This document shows positions 58,489 to 64,000 of a DNA stretch of 64,000 bases, one piece after another (the stretch's first letter is position 1; each line of letters begins with the position of its first letter). Source of the DNA: Holophagales bacterium. Lineage in GTDB: Bacteria > Acidobacteriota > Thermoanaerobaculia > Multivoradales > Multivoraceae. The position numbers and the translations under genes were made by a program. The DNA lies in NCBI GenBank assembly GCA_009845425.1, contig VXZQ01000009.1, forward strand, positions 203,641 to 267,640, given 5' to 3'. The notes beneath the pieces are model-generated. The model had not been told where the DNA came from. It saw only the letters and a list, made by a program, of their open reading frames with translations, and did not search any database.

Positions 58489-61305
58489 TCAGTCGTGAAG
58501 CGTCACGACTCCCGCGTCGCCGTCGACGCTGATCTCCTGCCCCGGCGTCACGCGCTGAGTGATCGTGCCCGTGCCGACGACCGCGGGAATGCCGTATTCG
58601 CGGGCGACGATCGAGCCGTGGCCGAGGATGCCGCCGATGTCGGTCACGAGACCCGAGGCGTGGGCGAACAGCGGCGTCCAGGCGGGGTTCGTCATCGGGC
58701 AGACGAGAATGGAGCCGGACCGCATCCGGTCGAACTCCGGCGGCGACTTGATCAGGCTCGCGGGCGCGGTGACGGTGCCGGGACTCACGGGGACGCCGCG
58801 CAGCGTGGGGCTGTTCGGATCATTCCGGGCCTGGGTCTCCTTGAAGGCGATCGACGGATGCTCGCTCGCCTCCGGCGGCACGGTGCCCGGCGGGTGGAGA
58901 CGCTTGCGCGCTTCCCGAAGCTCGCGGCGTTCGGCGGCGAGCGCTGCGAGATCGGGCCTCGCCTCGCCGCGCGCGCGGGCCTCGATCGCCTCGTGGATCT
59001 CGTCCGTGACGCAGAAGTAGATGTCGTCCGGCCGCGTGAATGTACCGGCCTCGACCAGGCGCCGCCCCAGCTCCGCCGCCAGCGGGCGCAGCACGGGCCA
59101 GGCGCTGCCTAGGTAGAACATCGTCTCCTCGCGGATCGGGTAGAAGAGGTAGGTGAACCACAGACGGAAGCGGAACTGCCAGTACTCGAGGCCGTCGAGC
59201 AGCTCTTCGATTTCGGCAAGCGCCGTTTCCTTCTTGCGGCGCGCGTCGATGTCGTGCTGCTCGGGGCTGTAGTCGCGGTTGGCGACCATCGTCTTCAGCG
59301 TCGCGAAGAACGCGGTCGGATCCTCGCTCTGCGGCGGTTCGACGAAGTCGAGCGTGTAGCCCTGGTGCCCGAAGGTCCGGAGGTAGTCGTCGATCGCCTC
59401 GAGCGTCGGGCCGCTCGCCGGGTGCTCCTCGAGCGCGGCCATGAGCCGTGAGGCCGGGGTCACCATCACCAGTTCCCAGAGCGACTCGTCGGCCCGGATG
59501 CGCCTGGCGACCTCGTAGATCGCGTCGTTCGCTTCCATCGTCTTCGACTTGAAGCCGCTCAGGAACTGGCCGCTCGTGAAGTTGTGGTCGGGCAGCGTCT
59601 CGCGCAGGAAGCACTGGAGCTGGTCGTCGGTCGACTTGGCGACGCCGAAGGTGTGGCCGGTGTCGTTCGACCAGTAGTCGCCCTCCGCGATGCCCAGGTC
59701 ATGGATGCCCTTGAGCAGGGTCTCGTCTGACGCCGCGGCGGGATCGACTTCGCGCCATTCGCCGGTGATCCGGACCAGGCGCGGCATCGTCTCCTCCCTC
59801 CACTTCCTGAGCACGCCGTCGTTCCACTGGGTGCGATTGAAGGCGATGAAGGTCGGGTTCCTGCTCTCGGGCATCGTCACCCGCTGCGCCAGCGACTCGC
59901 CGAGCTTCGCCGAGGCCGCCCAGGCGTCGAAGGCGCGGCTGTCCTCGTCGCCGAGCGCATTCCGGAACAGCTTCAGGTCGTGCTCCGCCATCTCCAGGTT
60001 CTCCGCGGGGGAGTCCTTGCGCCGCTCGGCCATGGCGCGTTCGGCGGCCTCCAGCTCGTCCTCGGTCGGCTTCCTGATCTCCGTGTTGTCGCCGTCCGGG
60101 AAGAGCATTTGCCAGTCCCCGCGCTGGTAGGCGAATCCGTGCATCGTGACGAACACCGGACCGCCGCCCACCATCATGCTCTTGCCGCCGCGGGCCTTCT
60201 CGAGACCCACGGTCAGGTAGAGCTCCTCGAACAGCGGACAGATCGGGTCCGGCATGTTCTCGACGATCTGGCGGCGCGTCAGGATGCGGGCCGGAGGAGT
60301 CGGCACCCACTCGACATCGAGCGGCTGCGGCGGCAGATTCGTGATCGGCCGCGACTGCAGCAGGTAGAGCTTGCCGGCGGAGATCGCCCACTCGATGTCC
60401 TGGGGCACGCCGTCGAACTGCGCCTCGACCTCACCGCCCAGTTCGACGAGCTCGCGGAGGCCCTCCGGCGACAGGGACGAACTCTCCCGGTCGGCCTCGT
60501 CGATCTCTTCGAGCCGCGTGCCCTGGTCGCCGTCCTGGACGATCCGCTGCTCCTTCGTGCCGATGATCGTCTCGGTGGCTTCGCCGGTCGCGCGGTCGAC
60601 CACGTAGGTGTCGGGCGTCACCTGGCCGCCGACGACCGCTTCGCCGAGGCCGAAGCTGGCGTTGACGATCGCCTCGGAGCGCTCGCCCGTGGCCGGATTG
60701 GCCGTGAACAGGATGCCCGAGACCTCGGACGGCACCATGATCTGCACGACGACGGCCATCGCGACCTTGCCCTGGTCGATGCCCATCTGGTGCCGGTAGG
60801 CGATCGCGCGGGGCGTCCACAGGGAAGCCCAGCAGTCGCGCACCGCCTGGACGACGGCGTCCTCGCCGCGGACGTTCAGGTAGGTGTCCTGCTGGCCGGC
60901 GAACGAAGCCTCCGGCAGGTCCTCGGCGTTGGCGGAGGAGCGCACCGCGACCGGCGGGTTCGCGGGCTCGAGGCCCCGGTAAGCGGCGGCGATCTCTGCG
61001 GCCGCCAGGTCGGCGAGAGCCGGTGCGGCCAGGAGATCCTGGATCGCCGCCGACGCCCGGTCGAACGAGACGGCGCCGTTCAAGAGTTCCGGTCTGGCCA
61101 GCTCGACGATCCGCTGCTGCAGACCGTGCGCCGCGACGAAGGACCGGTAGGCGGTCGTCGTGACCTGGAAGCCGCCCGGCACCGCGAAGCCGGCGTTCGC
61201 CGCCCGCGCCAGCGAGCGGCCCTTGCCGCCCAGGAGGTCGAGGTCGTCGTCGCGGGTGTCGAGCGGCCGGACGAAGGATGCGGCCGTGGCGGAGATCTGG
61301 TCCAT
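58489..61305 (-). CDS. PEP-utilising enzyme, rifampin-phosphotransferase/PEP-synthase-like
   Basis: A 938-residue protein. The N-terminal ATP-grasp domain (pyruvate/PEP binding) shows L-G-G-K-G-R-S-L-A, V-A-V-R-S-S-A-N-A-E-D and G-Q-Q-D-T-Y-L-N-V. The C-terminal mobile domain carries the swinging His896 in I-L-G-H-G-S-I-V-A-R-E-Y-G-I-P-A-V-V-G. The arrangement ATP-grasp, long middle domain, His domain with T/G-H-G-S-x-V-A-R-E-Y is that of rifampin phosphotransferase, but the middle domain is diverged and the substrate may differ. No PEP-synthase C-terminal TIM-barrel is present, which supports the RPH-like build. It is followed on the same strand by nothing, and preceded by an SDR gene. Confidence 0.85.
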   Translation of the reverse strand: MDQISATAASFVRPLDTRDDDLDLLGGKGRSLARAANAGFAVPGGFQVTTTAYRSFVAAHGLQQRIVELARPELLNGAVSFDRASAAIQDLLAAPALADLAAAEIAAAYRGLEPANPPVAVRSSANAEDLPEASFAGQQDTYLNVRGEDAVVQAVRDCWASLWTPRAIAYRHQMGIDQGKVAMAVVVQIMVPSEVSGILFTANPATGERSEAIVNASFGLGEAVVGGQVTPDTYVVDRATGEATETIIGTKEQRIVQDGDQGTRLEEIDEADRESSSLSPEGLRELVELGGEVEAQFDGVPQDIEWAISAGKLYLLQSRPITNLPPQPLDVEWVPTPPARILTRRQIVENMPDPICPLFEELYLTVGLEKARGGKSMMVGGGPVFVTMHGFAYQRGDWQMLFPDGDNTEIRKPTEDELEAAERAMAERRKDSPAENLEMAEHDLKLFRNALGDEDSRAFDAWAASAKLGESLAQRVTMPESRNPTFIAFNRTQWNDGVLRKWREETMPRLVRITGEWREVDPAAASDETLLKGIHDLGIAEGDYWSNDTGHTFGVAKSTDDQLQCFLRETLPDHNFTSGQFLSGFKSKTMEANDAIYEVARRIRADESLWELVMVTPASRLMAALEEHPASGPTLEAIDDYLRTFGHQGYTLDFVEPPQSEDPTAFFATLKTMVANRDYSPEQHDIDARRKKETALAEIEELLDGLEYWQFRFRLWFTYLFYPIREETMFYLGSAWPVLRPLAAELGRRLVEAGTFTRPDDIYFCVTDEIHEAIEARARGEARPDLAALAAERRELREARKRLHPPGTVPPEASEHPSIAFKETQARNDPNSPTLRGVPVSPGTVTAPASLIKSPPEFDRMRSGSILVCPMTNPAWTPLFAHASGLVTDIGGILGHGSIVAREYGIPAVVGTGTITQRVTPGQEISVDGDAGVVTLHD

Positions 61306-61310
61306 CGAAC

Positions 61311-62087
61311 TCAGTTCCAGAAGCGGTCCAGCCGCGTCCAGGACCGGATCGGGATCACCTCGCCGGTGAGCAGGTCCGAGGCGGGCGAGGCCAGGAAGAG
61401 GCAGAGGTCGGCGACGTCTTCGGGGTCGGGCGGCCGCTCGAGGCGGGGCACGGGCGTGCCGTCCTCCTTCTCGGCCGGCTGGATGACGCCCCACTTCACC
61501 ATCGCGGGCGTGGCAATCAGCCCGGGCGCCACGCAGTTGACGCGGATGTTGTGCTTCGCCCACTGGAAGGCCAGGTTGTTGCTCAGGCTGATCACGCCCG
61601 CCTTGGCCGCCGAGTAGTGGAGCATGCCGGGGTGGCCCTTGGTGCCCGCCACCGACGAGATGTTGATGATGTTGCCGCTCTGCTGCTCGATCATCTGCTT
61701 GCCCGCGGCGATGCAGCAGAGCCAGGTGCCGGTCAGGTTCAGGTCGACGATCCGCTGCCACTCGTCGTAGGGCGTGTCCTCGGGCATGCGCGGCGTCGCG
61801 CCGCCGCCGGCGTTGTTGACCATGACGTCGAGCCGCCCGAAGGCGCCGACGGTCTCGGCGATCAGCCCATTCACGTCGTCGGGGACGGTGATGTCGCAGC
61901 CGACGGCCATGGCGGTGCCGCCGTTCGACTCGATCTCGCCGACGACGCCGTCCAGGTTCTCCTTCTTGCGCGATGCGACGACGACCCTGGCGCCGGCCTC
62001 GGCGTAGGTCTTCGCGATGCAGGTGCCGATGCCGCCGGCGCCGCCGGTGACGATGGCCACGCGATCGGTCAGGTCGAGCTTGCTCAT
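61311..62087 (-). CDS. Short-chain dehydrogenase/reductase
   Basis: A 258-residue NAD(P)-dependent oxidoreductase. T-G-G-A-G-G-I-G (residues 14-21) binds the dinucleotide. N-N-A-G (91-94), Ser144 and Y158-S-A-A-K162 form the catalytic set, and D-L-N-L-T-G is also conserved. The ATG overlaps the upstream cytochrome stop (ATGA) and AAGGA lies before it. It is followed by the RPH-like gene five bases on. Substrate unknown; the presence of an exported haem protein upstream hints at an oxidation pathway, but that is not shown. Confidence 0.93.
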   Translation of the reverse strand: MSKLDLTDRVAIVTGGAGGIGTCIAKTYAEAGARVVVASRKKENLDGVVGEIESNGGTAMAVGCDITVPDDVNGLIAETVGAFGRLDVMVNNAGGGATPRMPEDTPYDEWQRIVDLNLTGTWLCCIAAGKQMIEQQSGNIINISSVAGTKGHPGMLHYSAAKAGVISLSNNLAFQWAKHNIRVNCVAPGLIATPAMVKWGVIQPAEKEDGTPVPRLERPPDPEDVADLCLFLASPASDLLTGEVIPIRSWTRLDRFWN

Positions 62088-63136
62088 TCCTTCACACGCC
62101 CAGTCGTGATGCCGCCACCCGCGCCGTCCCCAGGCGTTCCGGGAACGATGCGCGCCTCGCAGCCGCCGCCGGGCGGGATCAGCCAGTCGCAACCCGGCGT
62201 GTTCCCCGCGCCGTCGTCGTGGCAGGCGAGCAGCGCCGCGTAGTCGTCCTTCAGGCTCCCCGGCCGGCGCGGCGGCATGAAGCCGTTCACATGGACCTGG
62301 CCGGCCTCCAGCAGCCGGGCCGTCCTGGTCGGCGCCCGGTGGCAGTCGAGACAGGCGTTGCCCTCGATGTACGGAGTTCTCATGTCCCAGTGCGTTCCGC
62401 CGACCACCCAGTAGGGCGCTTCCGGATCCACCCATCCCGGAAGGACGGGCTCGTCGGGATTGGACGGCAGCCTGGCGCCGTCGATCCAGGGGTCGTGCAG
62501 GAACGCGTTGTTCTGGTGGCACTGGACACACTGGACGTTCGGCGGCGGCGGGATGAAGGCCTTGTCGAAGTCGTCGTGGTCCGGACCGGGCAGCTTCCCG
62601 GCCAGCAGGCCCCGTTCGTCCATGTGAAGGTACTCCCTGGCCTGAATCAGGTCGCCCTTCCCGTCGGGCGATTCGAAGAAGCAGGTGGCGCCGGTCGTCT
62701 TGTTGTGGCCGATCATCTGGACGGAGGAGATGCCCCGCTCGAAGAGTTCCCGGCCCGCCGAGCGGCAGAACCAGACCCAGACGACGTCCTCCAGGGGGCT
62801 GCCGTCCGCTGCCTTGCCCTGCACCCTGGCGATCCTCGAGCCGACGTTGCAGTTGCCTTTGAAGTCCGGCGTGTCGCACTGGCGGGGGCCCGGACTCTCG
62901 AAGACCTCCACGCCGTCGACGTGGATCGGGATGCGCACGCCTGCGCCGCAGTCGACGGTCGGCGGCACGCCGACGTGCGGCAGGCACATCGCGGCGTACT
63001 CGGACGCCGTCTCCGGCATCGTCTGCGCCTTGCCGCCGGGGATGCAGGCGTCCTCGGCTGCCGCCGCTCCGGGCTGCGCCGCGACCGCGAGAAGCGCGGC
63101 CGCGCCGGCCAACCGTGAGATCGCTCGTAGCTCCAT
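62084..63136 (-). CDS. Exported dihaem cytochrome c-like protein
   Basis: A 350-residue protein with a signal peptide (L-A-G-A-A-A-L-L-A-V-A-A-Q-P-G-A-A-A-A). Two haem-binding C-x-x-C-H motifs are present: C-V-Q-C-H and C-L-D-C-H; a third possible site, L-L-A-C-H, lacks the first Cys. Other cysteine pairs (C-D-T-P, C-N-V-G) may form disulfides. H-W-D-M-R-T-P-Y-I-E-G-N-A follows. GGAGGA precedes the ATG. It overlaps the SDR gene by four bases, so the two are coupled. The role is probably electron transfer in the periplasm. Confidence 0.85.
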   Translation of the reverse strand: MELRAISRLAGAAALLAVAAQPGAAAAEDACIPGGKAQTMPETASEYAAMCLPHVGVPPTVDCGAGVRIPIHVDGVEVFESPGPRQCDTPDFKGNCNVGSRIARVQGKAADGSPLEDVVWVWFCRSAGRELFERGISSVQMIGHNKTTGATCFFESPDGKGDLIQAREYLHMDERGLLAGKLPGPDHDDFDKAFIPPPPNVQCVQCHQNNAFLHDPWIDGARLPSNPDEPVLPGWVDPEAPYWVVGGTHWDMRTPYIEGNACLDCHRAPTRTARLLEAGQVHVNGFMPPRRPGSLKDDYAALLACHDDGAGNTPGCDWLIPPGGGCEARIVPGTPGDGAGGGITTGRVKE

Positions 63137-63267
63137 CCGGTCCTCCCTCGTTCCGGCCGCGAGTGTAGCGAACTTGTAACAGTGTCTCAACTTGGACGAC
63201 CTTGCCGCGAAGGTGCAACGCTGTATCATGTTTTGCGTACCCTTCAAGAATGTCCGAGGAGGCAAGC

Positions 63268-64000
63268 ATGGATTCCAAGCACCCCGATGGCCGAAGGACC
63301 CGGAGGCTCATCCTGCTGGCGTTTCTCGCCATAGCGGTACTCGCCCTGCCCGCAGCGGCCCAGGACGGCAGCGTTTCCGGAACGGTCTACGATCGCGAGG
63401 GCGGCGCCTTGCCGGGTGTCACCGTCAGTCTCCAGGACGCCGACGGCGAGGACACCGGGAAGAGCACGCAGACCGACGCTTCCGGTGCTTTCCGCATCGA
63501 CGGCGTAGCGGACGGCGCCTACACGGCGACGGCGTCGCTCCAGGGATTCCGGTCGTTGATCGCAACGGTCGAGGTGTCGGGAGGAACTGGCTCCGTCGAG
63601 TTCGCGCTCGGCCTCTCCGTCGTCGAGCAGATCGTCGTCCAGGGCGAGATCGGCGAAGAGAACGTCCTGCGGCGGCCGATGACGGTCACCGGCTTCAACG
63701 AAGGCATGGTCGTCGAACTCGGGATGAACAACAACAACGACCTCGAGGCGCTGACGCCGGGCCTGCAGATCGGCCACCAGTCGCCCGATTCGGGTCACGG
63801 CAACCACCTCTACCTGCGCGGCATCGGCTCGCAGCGCAACCAGGAGTTCTTCCAGGCCACCGCGGTCGCCACCTACGTCGACGGCATCTACACCGACGAG
63901 CTCTACGCGCTCGAGCCCGGCAACCTGTTCGACGTCGAGAGCATGAACGTGGCGCGCGGCCCGCAGGGAACCACCGGCGGCCGCGCCGCCATCGCCGGCG
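63268..64000 (+). CDS. TonB-dependent receptor with carboxypeptidase-regulatory domain, cut by window edge
   Basis: The 5' end of an outer-membrane receptor (244 codons visible). ATG 63268 follows GAGGAGG; ATG 63250 is in frame but without a site. A signal peptide (L-I-L-L-A-F-L-A-I-A-V-L-A-L-P-A-A-A) is followed by the regulatory domain (V-S-G-T-V-Y-D-R-E-G-G-A-L-P-G-V-T-V) and the plug domain (T-P-G-L-Q-I-G, Y-L-R-G-I-G-S, V-A-T-Y-V-D-G-I-Y, V-A-R-G-P-Q-G-T). The form with I-G-S-Q-R-N-Q and T-A-V-A-T-Y-V-D-G-I resembles siderophore- or nutrient-type receptors more than Oar proteins. The barrel lies beyond the window. Confidence 0.92.
   Translation, partial: MDSKHPDGRRTRRLILLAFLAIAVLALPAAAQDGSVSGTVYDREGGALPGVTVSLQDADGEDTGKSTQTDASGAFRIDGVADGAYTATASLQGFRSLIATVEVSGGTGSVEFALGLSVVEQIVVQGEIGEENVLRRPMTVTGFNEGMVVELGMNNNNDLEALTPGLQIGHQSPDSGHGNHLYLRGIGSQRNQEFFQATAVATYVDGIYTDELYALEPGNLFDVESMNVARGPQGTTGGRAAIAG

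Overview
The window is GC-rich, densely coded DNA that looks like the chromosome of an uncultivated bacterium, most likely an Acidobacteriota member. The clues are Oar-type TonB-dependent receptors with N-terminal carboxypeptidase-regulatory domains, a VWFA-related protein of the acidobacterial type carrying a C-terminal TonB-like domain, PQQ-like beta-propeller proteins, several sulfatases and phytanoyl-CoA dioxygenase (PhyH) family enzymes. This assignment is inference; no rRNA or tRNA gene was seen.

Left edge (1-5 kb): an accessory island holding the C-terminal part of an HSP90-like protein, decayed genes including a HerA-like ATPase N-terminus, a two-gene module of a cytosolic protein plus a four-helix membrane protein reminiscent of RexA/RexB, an orphan MbcA/ParS/Xre-type antitoxin and a 19-bp imperfect inverted repeat.

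5-24 kb: mostly housekeeping or catabolic genes. These are a prolyl oligopeptidase lipoprotein, a His-rich secreted protein followed by a CusCBA/CzcCBA-like RND efflux operon, a DUF885 hydrolase, a FitAB-type toxin-antitoxin pair with its own palindromic operator, two PhyH dioxygenases, a TonB receptor divergent from an exported fumarylacetoacetase-fold protein, and a cytochrome c/copper-monooxygenase-like fusion.

24-34 kb: a second accessory zone with many broken copies: two decayed hicAB modules, two fragments of the 3' end of the nearby PhyH gene and a frameshifted transposase OrfA. Among these sit apparently intact immune-type genes: a ThsB/DUF1863 TIR-like protein with a SLATT-type membrane protein, and on the opposite strand an ACP-like protein with a pentapeptide-repeat protein ending in a TIR/SLOG-like domain. 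A VCBS/FG-GAP secreted protein and an alpha/beta hydrolase follow.

34-64 kb: PQQ-like propellers, an acyl-CoA dehydrogenase, cyclase-family and MBL-fold hydrolases, a putative nuclease, a DUF433/DUF5615 toxin-antitoxin pair and DUF3604. Then comes a sulfatase cluster with three sulfatases, the formylglycine-generating enzyme that would activate them, and a metallophosphoesterase. A TetR-led five-gene operon (PfkB kinase, epimerase, class I aldolase, cyclase) suggests uptake and cleavage of an unusual ketose. The right end has a VWFA protein, a rifampin-phosphotransferase-like PEP-utilising enzyme, an SDR, a dihaem cytochrome c and the start of another TonB receptor.

A family of GC-rich palindromic repeats is scattered through the window at gene edges and is translated into the N-terminal leaders of several reading frames.
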